From positions 101,225,334-101,289,333 of the forward strand of contig NC_082595.1 of NCBI RefSeq assembly GCF_030936135.1: DNA of 64,000 bases, in the 5' to 3' direction. Source of the DNA: Gavia stellata (lineage: Eukaryota; Chordata; Aves; Gaviiformes; Gaviidae). How positions within the stretch are numbered: the stretch's first letter is position 1; each line of letters starts with the position of its first letter. The position numbers and the translations under genes are program-made. Positions 1 to 13,480 of the stretch are shown here, one piece after another. The notes beneath the pieces are model-generated. The model saw only the letters and a program-made list of their open reading frames with translations. It was not told where the DNA came from and ran no database searches.

Positions 1-3000
1 GCATTCATCAATGCAAGAACCACGTATTTGAATAATGGTAGAAAAATAAACAAAGGGATTTGACTGGACTGAAAGTTCATTTGCATTTTATTAAGTTTTC
101 GTCAGATATTCTTATTTTGTCACTCTCCATGCGTCTTCACATATTTCCTTTTCTTGTTTATTAAACAAGTCATTACTTCGGTAAAGAGAAGCATGTCCTC
201 TTAATTCCAGCTCACTTCAGAACCTGCTTTCACACCATGGAAAAATGAATAGGGAAATCTTGAGCATGTTTGAAGTGGTTTTAAAATTCTTCCTCTCTTT
301 ACAAGGCAAGTTATGTTTATCAGTAGCTTTAACTTTAGGGGATCTACAAAGGGACTGGTATGTCAGCGGAAGACTTATAAGTCACCCTAACAGTATCAAA
401 GACATTAGGGCTCTCTCAATGGTAGGATGCTAGAGTTGCATGCTAAAGATAGCAGACACATGCTTCATGGAAGTAGCACTACTGAAATATAAACAAGCCC
501 CCTTCATCCAGACATTTTTGGTTATGTTTACAGATTAAATCTCAGGATGTGTATATTAGATGTTCTTGTTTCAGGATATTAATGGCAAAATGAACCTGTT
601 TTTGATGTTTAAGTCACATTAATGTCTGATGGACTGTTAAAATGTTAAAGGGTACACCAGACATGCTGTAGTATGTGACATATGTTAGTCATACCATACT
701 AGCTAGGAATTTGGATTTGTTTATAATGAACATAAATTGACTGAATTTAACCCCCCTCTACCTCCCCCAACAGTTAAATCACATTAGGTTCCATTTCCTC
801 TGAAAGACAGTCTTGAAAAATTAGATGAAACTTGAAAAGCAGTTGTATTCAGATTTCAACAGTAGTACATAAAAGTAACCTGCTTAGCAATATGAATTTA
901 TATGACCCATGGACAAATAATTGGATATCAGAAGAACAATCAGAGGCAGCTGCTGGCTCTTCAAGCTGTTTGGCGTAACAATCATCCTAACTCTCAAGTC
1001 ACCTTCAGAATAGTTGCAATCTTTACAATAAATCATTTTAATCCTGGATACATTTGTGCTCAGGGTCATTTAATTCACTCTATTATAAAAATGCTGAGCG
1101 TGAACATTGTCAAAGCTGAACTCCAGCAAAGAAAGACATAGAAGTAAGAAGGCCAAACGAAGCAGGATATTTAGCTCAGATTTTAGAGATGACGCTAATG
1201 CATTCCACAAAAACTAAGGCTGCCTCATTATTTCTTTATTCTTCCCACCTGTGTCTATTCCATATTTCTTTCTTTATAGTAGCACTATAAACCCTTTTGG
1301 AAAGAGACAGTGGTTTTACTCTTTGTTTCTGTGATGGCTTTTCAGCGCATGGCCAGATCATTATGACATTGAACAAAAGCTGAAATTTATCTTTTTTAAA
1401 CATTGTTAATTCGCATGTGAGTATGTGAGTTGCGGGTGGAGGGGACGATTGCTGGGTTGTTAAAGGTCTTGTGTTTTGCTGATATGGTAGATTCTGGAGT
1501 GGTTTGAGTAAAGGAAACCTTAAATAGCTGTCAAAGGCAAGGAGCTGCATATACACTGGGAGCTGCTATAGCAATAGGAGCCTTCTTCACTAAGCTCAGC
1601 CTGCCGGAGGACCTCACAGGGAGGTGCCTGTCCCCCTGTAGAGACCAGATGTAGTCAGGGTGACATCTCAGTGTAGGAGTCAATCACCTGTCCTGACCCA
1701 CACCCAGGAGGAGAGCCTAAGTGGTGACCTGAAAAGCAGCAAAAAGCAAACATGTCTAAGTGCTAGGGAGCAATTCTGGGCTGAGTTCTGGCCTGCTAGT
1801 GAGGAAAGCAGGGGACACAGTGGCTAGAAAGTGCGGTCAGCTCTACAGCACCGCCAGCACTTGAACAAAACACTGCTGAGAAATGCTTTAAAATATTGCC
1901 AGTGAATTGAACTCATAGGCTCTGGGAAAATCAGGCAGCAAAAATGCTTTTCTTTCCACATTCTCTGTCTTCTCTATAAATACACCCCTTTCCCTCATGC
2001 CAGGCAGCACAGCAGAGGTGTCACAGATAGCGAAGACATCTCTGCTGGCTTTACAACAGCCAGAGAGCCCATCTTCTCAGAGGAAATATTCAGGAGGAAC
2101 CTCCAGATGGTACACATCATTTTCCACTGCTATGAAGTGAGCTATGAAGCAGCACAAAATGAACTCAATAGGCTGAGGGATCTGGCTCTTTAGAGCAAAT
2201 TTGTATTTGAAGACACTGTTACACAGACTGATGCTAATAAATAAACATATCAAACCTGATGCTTCAGAATCTATAGCTATGTAGAAATGCTCCCTTTCTG
2301 GTTTCTCGAACATGCCCTTCACAGAGGCAAATAAGAGCAACCATGAACTTTAACCAGTCAGGCATTTGAACGTATTAAACTAACACAGCTGTATTTGCAG
2401 AGATGATAATATTTCATTTTATGTCCTCTAACCACTTTAAATTTTGCAAGGTGACATAAAAAATACCACCAATTTCTCCTCAACTTCACTTGAAGAAAAG
2501 TAGGTTTCTTGCAGTTGTGGAAAGAGTTTTTAAGTCCTGACCCAGTAAGTGTGAAGTCCTCTCTGAGGAACAGTGAATCTCTTTTCTTTTCAGCTTTTTA
2601 AGAGGTTTATGACTGACACACTCTTGGTGGAATACCAGCAATAAATCATATCTATATAGAAAATAAATTTGCAGAGGATTTTCAGATTTGGTCTTAGGCC
2701 AGTTAGGCATAACTTCCGAAAATTTCAAAATTATCTGGAAGAGAAAGTTTTAAGAAAAATGTCTCATATCAACAGAAATGTCTCAGAGAGAAACATTTGA
2801 TTATGGTTGACTTTTTAATTGTATTGAGAACACAAAATGAAACACATCGTAAGACCATTAAACATGAAAAACTATTTTGAAAGGTGCCTGGTTCCAAAAT
2901 TATAAAACAGGACATTTTGGCAATGTCATAATATTCGTATCTGCCAGAAATTAATGTCAGCAAATCTGATAGGACTGTGCAAAGCATTTTGGTTTCAGAA

Positions 3001-4848
3001 TAACTGCATTTTTCAGTTCTTCATCTTTTTTCTGGACAGCCATAATTCAGTAGTGTTTCTAAGAACATATGACTAATTCACCTCTACCTGCACATCTTAC
3101 TAGTGAACATTAAGTTAATATTCTTAAAATTGGTTTCTATTTTGTGAGACATTGAACAAAGCTTCAAGTAAATGCTAAAGAGTTCAATTTAGATGCAATT
3201 AAAATAGTCGAGCAATTAGAAAATGAGTTCTTGTAATGGTGTAAGAGTATGACGGACATAAAAACTGATTCAACAAGTTCTGGTTTTAATCCTGGCATAA
3301 AAAAATAGGATTTATATCATCTTATTTTAGTTATTTAAATATTATTCCGGGGCTATCTTTGTGTACAGTTAATGTGAGGGGAGAGGCACTTCAACCGGAA
3401 GATTCATCCCATCCTAAAATAAGTGCCTAAGGTAAGCGAGAGAAATTTCCCTCTGTAAATTTATGCAGCCCGGGTGAGGTGTCTGAGGAATGCTGCCACA
3501 TTTTGGCTTAGGATTCCAGTTTTTGCAAACTGCTAATAATACTAGAAAATGAGACAAAAAATGGCTTACGAGAAAATGAAAGCTACTCACGGTCAGAGGT
3601 ATGGTAGTTCTTGATATTTCTTAGGACATCACTTCTAAAACCTCTGCTCAGACTGATGTCCCACCCTTCTCACCTTGTGATAAAGGAAAGACAATGGAAA
3701 GACAAGAGATTAAAAGCAGACTCTCTTCAGAACAGGTCTTGATCCCTCCACACAGCAGCAGTGGAGGGAGCACAGCTGATGCTCTCAGCCACCAGCTGTG
3801 CTGATGGACGTGGAGCCAGAGCTAAAGCTCAAGCTGGTGGGGATACCTGCCTCATTGTTTTCTCCATACATATAATGAGCTCCTAGAGAGGTTGCGCTCA
3901 CTTCATAGAAGATGAGAAAAGTCTTGAAAACAAAGAACTTCTGTTTCCTTTGTTTTAGGCTTTCAGAGGAATTGCAATGAAAAGAACAGCCATCTTAAGA
4001 GCAAATCTTGTAACACAATGTGTGTTGCCCCAAAGGAACATCCTAGCCTTTCATTATCTGTTAAGCATAGTCCTTTGACATGTCTAGGACAGGATTTAAG
4101 CATAAACGATTGTCAAATCGCTCTTACAGTCTTACGGTATGCTGTAGGTCTTATGGGAGTAGAGTGGAAAATTTGTCTTTAAATGAATCTGAGTAGAACT
4201 TCGAGAGGCTATGTGGATCTCAAATTTGTCTTCAGGGTATACAACAGTTCCTAAGACTGCTACTTTTTTGTGACATAGCTTTTATGGGGATAGAGCCAGA
4301 ATATTAAGCTCATTACTTCCAGATGGAAAGGTTGGACAAGACAGAAATCCTTGGCATTGGGACCATGGACAGAGTGGTGTGATATGGACATGACATATTG
4401 AAGTAATCTAGATAGAAGATACGATGTTAGCCAAGGTTGTCAGTTGGATACTTTTTAAAACATTATATGGTTTGTAACAAGGTATTGTGTATCCTTCGAA
4501 ACCCTCCAGATTGAAATCCTGGAAAGACTGTGGGGAAAATTGTGATTATTTTGCTTAAGTTACTAGAGTTCATTTTATATATATTAAGAGCTTGGCATCA
4601 TTTGCCTGCAAGAAATTTTAGGCCAGCAATTTATACCGTACGAGCAAAGTACATCATGCTAGCAGCACTTAAATGAGTCCAGGTGCTCATTTGTAACTTG
4701 GGTCTTGTGTGTTCTTATTCATGGCCTATACACCGATAATAGTGCAGTGCCTCAAATGAGAATGCGACTCAGATATGTTTCATGAACCACACATCTGTTT
4801 ACAAGAGATGTTTTTGCACGAAATCCTTGGGGCTACACTGAGGGTTTT

Positions 4849-4861
4849 CCACCAGGGGGCA
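4849..4861 (+). promoter_or_regulatory. CTCF core motif match
   Basis: CCACCAGGGGGCA fits every position of the CTCF core consensus CCASYAGRKGGCR. It stands alone in the gene-free region. Occupancy cannot be judged from sequence. Confidence 0.45.
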
Positions 4862-6048
4862 TGTAAAGCCCACAAGATTAATCACTCTTCCACTGTATTT
4901 TTCTTCGGCTGCTTTGCCAATGAAGGTTGCTTAAAGCCCATTTAGCAGTCAGAATCCCCATCGTACAAATCCAAAATTTATATTAGCTAAGCAAGAAGTA
5001 GGAACAAAGGGCAACGCGTTACAAAGACAGAGGAGAACTGGGCACTGGATACAATCCTTCACGTAGTCTTTAATGTCCAGAGGAGCTATATATCCACTGT
5101 TGAATGCTGTTCCTATTTGCAAAATGCTTGTTCGTATGTATGGGACATTTATGCTTTCTGTGATTTCAGAGAACTTTTATCCAAAAACTTTTCACTGGAG
5201 CTGTTATGTACAGCAGAGGACAGGATTTAGCCTTTTTTGTTGAACACACAAAGCATAAACTTGATGTATTTCAGTACCTCCAGAATGAACGAATCAGGCA
5301 CACCATTGATATTTATTAGGACATCACTCATAAACCCACTTCTCAACATGATGTCCCAGACTTACCTGGATCCATGAATCAGGCAGAGAAAAGCATTTTG
5401 AACAACCCCATATTGTGATCTTCTCCTTTCATGTACAGGCCCAGTGATGAGCACAGAAGTCTTTGTGACAGACTTAGATACATCAGAGACAGCTAAGTTC
5501 CTAAGAGATTTTTCAAGACCGCTTTAGAGAGGTATAATACCAATTCCTGTGGACTTCCCTGTATTTGATACATCATCTCCAAACTTGTAAAGTTTGGGTC
5601 ATCTCCAGTCAGTGATAAGATGCCTCAGTACAAATCAGTGCATCATTAGCTTTCTGACGAGCTGCAGTTAGTTGTTTTTTGCCATTCGCTTCTGTTGCCC
5701 AAATGCAGTTAAGACAACAATTTATCTTACTCTTATGAATACAGACTCTCACTCCTTTGACTTTAAAGGAAACCTGTCTCCATTGATTAAATTTGTAACT
5801 TAATCACTTTATTTAGGAGGGCTGGTTCAGCAAGTTCCTAAAATTCACACTGCGTGGGTTCCATTGCCTGTCCTGTACACAAAGTTAGGTAAATACAAAT
5901 AGGGAGCTGTTTGCTCTAAAGGGAAGCTTTTCACAAGATACATGTTAGGATTCTCAAGGGAACTGTGAAAATTTGGGAAAACATAAGGTATATTCTGTAA
6001 GGTAAATATATATACCTGTTAATGTCTTTCTCTTCAATGTTTGTAGGG

Positions 6049-6086
6049 TTTCACTCTTATCCATGTATTTCACTCTTATCCATATA
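6049..6086 (+). repeat. 19-bp direct tandem repeat, two copies
   Basis: TTTCACTCTTATCCATGTA is followed directly by TTTCACTCTTATCCATATA, with one mismatch. Confidence 0.95.
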
Positions 6087-8214
6087 TTAACGTTCTCTGG
6101 TTCCACAGTCAGTGTTGAGAAAGAATTATTAGGTGAAATTGCAATGAAAAGCTGATAATGCCTTTCCTGCATACACTAACCTTTGTAGAATAGGTAGGTC
6201 TCAGAAATAGATTCAATAGGTCCCTAAGAAGCACAGAGATGCAATGTCTGCAGTCAGCCTGTTGTGCAACAGCTCAAAATGTGCACAAGGAATTCCAGGG
6301 CTCTGGATTAAAATATTAGTCACAGACAATCTCATTTGTTTTGTAGTCTTTACTACTCTACTCTTTAAGTACTGAGCACATCAAAAAAAAAGGGCAGAAG
6401 GGCTCCATTTTTAAAGAAAACATTAATAAACAGACTCATGTAGAGTCACAGGAAGATCAGAGGACCCCGTGGCAGTAAGTAATAGCTGTTCCACTTCCAG
6501 GAACAATTAGCTCTGAAAGCTTTTCCGATGACCTATTTTCTAGAGAGCCTGTAATGCACTTCTTAAAATCTGGGATTCTCTTTTACCTAATTGGCTTCTA
6601 TTCACATTAACTGAAATCTATACCACCTCTTTCCAGTTACAGAACTGGACAAGGGGAAAAAAAAAAAAAAAACAAACAAGGGAAAAACTTACAAACTGAT
6701 TAATTTTATTTTAACCTGAGAAGACATCAGGAAATTTGACCTGATAAACACTGTTATATAATTTGGTTATACCTGAATTAAGGCCAATAGCTTGTTTTTA
6801 AACAAAGTATACCTTTCCAACAGGGTCTGAACATTTATTTGAAAATAGAATAAGGAACATTTCTGTCAATCATGTAGACCAACAGGTTAATCACAGTTCA
6901 GCCACTTAAAACTATTCTACACTCTTTTTGAAGAAGAACCTACAACGTATGACCTTATTAGGGGAGTTCTATAGGGGAGACTATGGAATAAATTAATCTA
7001 TGAACAGACTTAATTATTTAAATTTGAGAGACAGGAAAACTCCTCTGTCCTCCTGAATCAAATAAATTGAGATTTAGAAATAGAGACTAAAATAGATGTG
7101 ATTTATCTCTCTCATAAATAGAAAATAAGACTGCAGTAAGAACTTCTTACTAGGGAGTGCTGAAAGATCCTCAGATGTTGTTATTCATCAGGTCAAATTA
7201 AAAACATATTTGCCATATTTACCACCTCAGATTTTTAATTTAGAATGATTAAGTATAAAGGAAACAAAACTGGCAACAATGGTCTTTCTTCAGTGTATTG
7301 TCACTAAAAAATTAAAAATGGATGGAAATGCAGAGTTTGAAGATAGTGGAGGACATGCAAGGAGAGGGCTCAGGATGTCAAAACAGTAAGCTTATGATGT
7401 ACTGGCGGGGGTGCTCAACAGCCTGTGAAATGGTTCATGGGGCCAATAACTCTGAATCCTGTAAACTGCAAACAGGTTCTGGTATGCAAGTTTTGGGCAC
7501 AAAACTCTTTAGACTGGAAAACCCTCTTCAGAGTTCCCACAGACATGAGGCTCTGCACTGGGAAGGGTGTGCAGCTATGTGCCTGGAATGAAAACCACAG
7601 CAATGGAGTCAATGTACACCACATTCTATGCTTCAGTGAAGCATGGAGCAAAACTCTGCAGAGATCTGTCTTGAAGGATCATCTTTTACCTCCAGACTGC
7701 AGGAGTGAGGGAATAGCAATGTACTGCCAATGACAGAAGAAAGATATGGAGTTTCACTGAGCTGTGAAAAGAGATGGCCAGTCCACAGGCAGGGAACCTG
7801 TGCTTCACAGTCTGTGTGATTTCACTACGTCTCAATTCCCTGGAACCACATTAGTGTATCTCGCCACAGTCTGATGCTTAGATGACACCAGTTTTTGGCT
7901 GCACTGTAAAACCCTGACACAAAACCAGTGTTTTCACTATGCTTGCACTTCCTATGGTGCTGCTGGGTAATTTACAGACAGTAAATTTTTAAGAAAGAAT
8001 AAATAGAAAATTAACTGGGACTAGTGGTGCTTCCAGAAATAAGCAGATAGGACACAGCCAGGACATTCAGGAGAATTCACCACAACTCCTCAGCTGTTTC
8101 CCTGGCCTTTGTAGTTCTAGCAGCGGCAGTCCTAGTAGGGGCAGTCCAATGCCCTGGAAATCTGTCCCTCTGAAGGACGAACATGTCAACCAGAATCAAC
8201 AGGCTTTCTACAGG

Positions 8215-8290
8215 AATAACTGAAGTTGTGCTGTGTCTTACGCCCAAGGTCAGACGGGATGATCATAATGACCCCCTTGACCTAGAAGCT
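8215..8290 (+). mobile_element. Ancient CR1 3' tail fragment
   Basis: The segment around GGTCAGACGGGATGATCATAATGACCCCC (kept short: core GTCAGACGGGATGATCATAA) matches the 3' end of old CR1 elements, which read GGTCAGACTAGATGATCATA. Only about 75 bp is recognisable. Confidence 0.55.
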
Positions 8291-10437
8291 TAGGACTCAG
8301 TGGTAGTTTGTCATGGACAAATACAGTAGCCAAGAGATTCAGAAAAAGATAATTTTGACCAAAGCGATTTCAGACAAGTATCAGTGAAAAACTGACACTG
8401 AAAGGATTCCCCTCTACAAGCAGATACATCAAACGAAAAGAGACATGTACTTACAGGAAACAGAAAGATTCTTTCAAGACTTAAAACTTGGGAAAAGCAT
8501 AAGTTACAGACAGATTTCCTGCAGCTTTTTAAAATATTTTTTTGTAACAGCTGTCTCCAGTCCTGTGGAAATATTCCAGAAGGGAATCCTGTCCCATGAC
8601 AGAAGGACTGCTTTGATCACATTGATTATAAAAGCAGATACAGAAGGTCACAGTGAGAGAAACTTTCTATTTCTTTTCTGAATGTGGAACCTAACCTATT
8701 AACCAAGACTTTAGCTATTTGGATATGTGAAATTGTTCCTATTCTCACCCAGAAGAGTCAATGTAAATTTGCAGCAGTCAATACTCATAATAGTTTTCCT
8801 TTAGTGCATCAAGCTCAGCTAGCAGTGAGATCAGCCTTCCTTGGCTTTGCTTAGAAGGCAGTAGGTGTAGGTGAACACTCATAGGTTGAAAATGTTTTAG
8901 TGAAAGTGAAAATATTTACCTTGATGTTTCTGAATTGCTCTGTACTTCCCCACTGCTGTCAGCAAACATAGATTGCTAAAATATTCCATTTTGAATGATA
9001 AGCATCTACCTTTACCCCTTTTTACTACATTTTTTCATGTGTTTTATACAGATCTTTTGCTTATGCCAAAACCACTGACAACAAAATATATGCTTTTAAG
9101 GGAAATTCTCTGCTAGGACATTTTTGATTCTCAGAAACCTGATATTCTTCACCTTTGCGATCTACCACATACCTTAAGCTTCATATACTTCCATGCAGAA
9201 TGAAACAAACCATGGCAAATGGAGATATCCAAGAGACTGAAGCGGAAAGTATGTTATTTACTTTCAACTGACTTTACACAGACACAGCAGTTTGTGAATC
9301 CTGTCCAAAGCAGTTTCTGAGTTATGACCATACTACATATTAAGGTGGAGAAAGAAATGCCTGTAGGATCCTTTTATCATTGCTATAGCATATGGAAAGG
9401 TAAAGCGAATATCCATCCTTGGCTCCCCTACCTACATTACAGGTTTATTACTTCTTGCATTCCTATTTTGTGTGCGAGTTGTGAGACCATGTACAGCATG
9501 GACTAATGCAAGATGAGGGAGACAAAGAATATCCTGCTATTGCTATTTGTACTTGACAAGCTGGGAACAGCAAAAAAGGTCCATTTTTCAAAGCCGTCTG
9601 AAATCCGGAGGCAGCAACACTTAGGTGTTTCAAGTTTACATGCCTGCTTGGTTGCTATGTAAGTTGCCTTAGGAAGCTAATTCCTGCATTGGCAAACAAA
9701 TAAATGCTTATTTCGTTCCTAAGCCTGATACTGAAGCCCAAGGATCTAAGCAAGAAAAGGGGAGTTCTGCATTTTTGCTACAGACTGAGGGCAAGAGAGG
9801 GCATCATGACCCTGCCCCTCTTTCTTCCCACTTCCCTTGGACTTTTGGGAAGTAGGTTTGACCTCTGAGGCTGAGGGCTGTGGGTGGGCAGTGAACCAGG
9901 CGGAAGGTTTCCCAGACCAAAACCACTTTCCCTGGAGAGAGGTGGTTGTTCCTCGTTCTTTCTTTTTTGACCCAAGCTGGATGCCAAACAGCCAGGACCT
10001 CCTGTGTTTCTCAGGGTAAGCCTTCTGACCATGTCACTCCTGGCATCTTCTGCCCGCACAGATCCAGGCATCACACCTGAGCCTCTCCCAGAGATGAGCC
10101 ACCGAAGAAAACTGAATAGAAACTGGAAACCATGAGAGTGAGCAGCTCCCAAGACTGCCTGCTCCACAGTACCCACAGGAGGTAAGAGGGCAGCTGATCC
10201 CTCCCATGCCATCTCCTGCTCATTTTCCATGGGCATTCAGAAGACAGCCATCTCCCCTGGGGCACGGTGGCCTGCTGGTGCTCAGAACTGGAAAGTGACG
10301 GGGCAGCACACTGTCACTTTGGGGGTAGCCCTGGCTACAGTCAGAATTCCCACATGCTTGTCCCTTTGTGATTCTGCTGCTTTTGGAAAAGGGACTTGGA
10401 TTCATAAGTCATTTAGGAGCTTTAACATGTTTCTCCC

Positions 10438-10515
10438 AAAGTAACTGGCCCAAGGTCACAGAGGAAATCTGTAGCAGAACTGGGAAATAAATCAAGATCT
10501 GAGTCCCAGTCCGGA
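10438..10515 (-). mobile_element. MIR-like ancient SINE fragment
   Basis: The plus strand reads TAACTGGCCCAAGGTCACAG, then GTAGCAGAACTGGGA and a degenerate CAAGATCTGAGTCCCAGTCC. This follows the reverse complement of the MIR core and tRNA-related part (TTGCCCAAGGTCACACAGC, GTGGCAGAGCTGGGA, AACCCAGGTCT). It predates the bird-mammal split. Confidence 0.6.
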
Positions 10516-13430
10516 ACCTCAGGCACAAAACTACCATTTTTCATAGAAGGCTTAAATATGTGATGAGTTCTTTTATAATCATATAGTTTCCTTTCCAATG
10601 CCTTAAAGTTTTCTTGTTACAGTCATTAAACTACTAGCTGTCCACTTTTAACAGTTCTGCAGGAATCCTTTCATGTCAGTAGTGTTTGATAATAGGCCAC
10701 ATATGAGGTTCCAAACTTACTTTTTCCATTATTAACCTTTCATTTGCTGATGATATTTCCCTCAGTATGTTTTGTTCTTATACCATCCCGCACCATATGT
10801 TTATAATCATCTGAAACTTCTGAGTAATCCCATTATTTTTCTGTTCTCTCACACATCATAAATGTGGGCTGTGTTCCAGGATAATTTATGCAGGATTAAA
10901 ACATGGAATTGGCTTCAATGCTTCATCGATGATGTCTTTAGAGTTTATCTCCCAAATTTGTATCCTTCTCAGCACTAAAAGTCTAGGAGATGGAGATCAC
11001 AAACACACAGTCACACACACTCACACGCATATTGAATACCAAAGTGAGTGAAAGAAGAAGAGGAAAAAACAGGATTCATCAAGGAAAAATACCTCATTCG
11101 ATGCTTATTGAAATCAAGAATACTTCCTTTCACTTCTCTGTGCCTCACACTAGCTCGCTATGTCTAACAGGGAAGCCTGAAATAATTATTGTACTGATGA
11201 AGTGCAGGACTGTAGAAAAGTTTTTCCAAAGGGCAGGCACAAGCAGTAAGTGTATGACAGAAGAAACAGTGAGTATGTGACAGGAGAAATAGTAACTGAG
11301 AAAAATCTGGAAGCCTAAAGAGAAACAAGATTCAGCCTGTAAACCCAATGTGTGAGGCAGCAGCTAACACCTCCCCGAGTTCACTGGTTTTAATTAGCCT
11401 GTTTTCCTTTTCCCTGAAGGAGAGAAAACATCAAAAGTCCTCCCTCCAGAGAGTCCAGCGCCTGCTGCCTCCCAGTGAAGGAGCTGGTCTGGATGCATCC
11501 TTCTTCAAGCTCAGTGGCAGGCCAAAGGGGTCACAAAGGCCGCGTGGCCAAAGTCGCCAAAGGCTTAGAGGTGATGAGAGTACTGAAGTGCAGATGGGGC
11601 CATAGGGTGCAAACAGGGTCTCCAACCACAAGCACAAACAATTGGGTGGCGGTAGAGGGATGAGCAAGCTCTGAAGACGATGAGAGAGGACAGGGATCAC
11701 CAGGAGCAGTGTTTGCTGAAGGCAGGTTTTAGCAGCTGGCTCAGGACTTGGCAGTCAATTTTAACAACCATTCTACCAAACCTACTGAACCATCTCCAGC
11801 TATAGAGCTGTGGCTTCAGATTCTGGGCCAAACATACATCATGAAGATAGATGTGTTCCTCTCAGCACGTAGCCTTTGTTCCAGTAGATGAGGTAGTCTT
11901 TTGGAAGGACGGAAGACATAAATGTAGCAGGAAAACCCTAGGTTCCTTCAGACAAGTGCAAGCTGCTTCTTCTAAAGAGAAAATCAGATGTTATCTAGAA
12001 ACTATCACTATTCTGACTTCTTTATGAATTTTCTAAACTGTCACAACCAGGATTGTGGTTTTCAATGGTGGGTGTTAGCTTGAAACAAAATAATATTAGG
12101 AGATCCCAGGTGAACACAGCAATTATTTTTTAAAATAATGAAAACTCATTTCTTGTCCCATGCTAAAAAATGCAGGTGACCTGTTCACTGAACACTAGTA
12201 GCATGCATAGGTTTTTGGATATGGGAGAAGAACTGACAACTGCAGTTAAGGATAGGTGAAGGAGCATGTTTGGGGTGTGGAGGGAGAGTGGGATCCCTCT
12301 TCTGTGCATTGTACATGTACATTAAACTGTGGCAATCACTTGCTGTGGTAGGAGTCTAGAACTGAAATCAGGAAAAAAAGCAAGATTGGCACGTAGACAT
12401 AAATGAAACAAGTGGAAAAGGCAAGAGTGGGGAGGATGGTAAAAAGCTAGTCCTACTTGGGAGAAGAGACAGAAGAATCTTTGGCCACAAGATGAAAGTC
12501 TTCTCTGTAGCCCAGGCTGCACCTTAACAGTGGGACCCACTGTGTCTCCTACATTTCGATACAATTCCAACAAGAGAGAAAATGAGTTTGCAAACTAATT
12601 TCTAGAAGGGCCCTTCAGGAAAACACTTCAGGACTTTGACGTAGGCTGAAAGGTGTGATGCAAATAGAAAAAGAAGGTGCATATAGCTTGGGATAACTGG
12701 GAACGACTTCAATATTGCTCCTAAATATCATCTGGGGTGAGTCCCAGATGAGAGAGGTATCTTATGAGAAAGAAGGTTTTTGGTTTGCAATTAAAGAATA
12801 CATAGTAGTGACTTCATATGACAGTTGTAAATGTCACTTTGCTTCATTTTGTAACTTCTGAGTGCAGGACATCAAAAACAAAAGCCTTTTAGCCCAGCCT
12901 TTCTCTGTATATTTTTTGTATCTGATGGGAAATAGTCTGTCCATACATTTATTACATGTTACTTACAGGCCTTTCCAGTCCAGACTGAATGCTCTCACAG
13001 CACACTCCTGAAGACACCGCACCCCGCACGGTGCCCTTCTGGGCAGTCAAACTGAGTGTTACCTGATGGGAAGGGGTTGTTCTGCAGGATTAGGATGAGA
13101 GGCAATGACAGGGTGCCGGCAGAAAGTCCGGATAACAAAGGATTAATCAGGCAGTTCCAGAAGGATTCGTAACGATCTGATGCACAGTGCTAGGGCTGCA
13201 GCAGCTCATTCCTCTGTTTTTAACGAAAATGAGGCCTCAAGTCAACTACAGAGAGAGGAACGACACCTGTACTAGGAAATTAAATGGGCCAAGGACCATT
13301 ATTTGTCCCTGAGGCCACCTGGCATGGCATGACTTACATTCATACTGCGGGGCTTTGTCACCCCTCCAAAACAGAGTCTTATCTTCTCCTTGACGGCTAC
13401 GTACTCGACCTTCCTTGATAACATATTTGC

Positions 13431-13480
13431 TGAGTAACAACAACAACAGCAATAATAACAACCACAACAGTAAACAACTA
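13431..13480 (+). repeat. Imperfect AAC/AAT trinucleotide repeat
   Basis: GTAACAACAACAACAGCAAT continues with AATAACAACCACAACAGT. The minus-strand poly-Leu/Cys frames here (13246-13538) are by-products of the repeat. Confidence 0.85.

Larger units (their letters stand above)
1..8200. other. Gene-free AT-rich stretch, no coding feature seen
   Basis: I see no gene, no spliced conserved exon and no clear transposon. Small open frames (for example 245-433, 902-1141, 7322-7733) have no recognisable domain and AT-rich codon use. Noted items are the 19-bp tandem repeat at 6049, an A-run at 6659-6675, the CTCF match at 4849, and a pair of related 53-bp segments at 3611-3663 and 5306-5358. Confidence 0.7.

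Noticed and set aside
1970..1985. TATA-like CTATAAATA that might be a promoter
   Set aside because: No downstream conserved exon or CpG content; such a motif is frequent in AT-rich DNA.
7322..7733. Overlapping open frames on both strands that could be a small gene
   Set aside because: Three mutually overlapping frames of similar length without similarity to known proteins; no feature favours one of them.
9778..10236. 152-residue minus-strand open frame
   Set aside because: Low-complexity, no known family, and overlapping open frames on the other strand in a slightly GC-richer patch.
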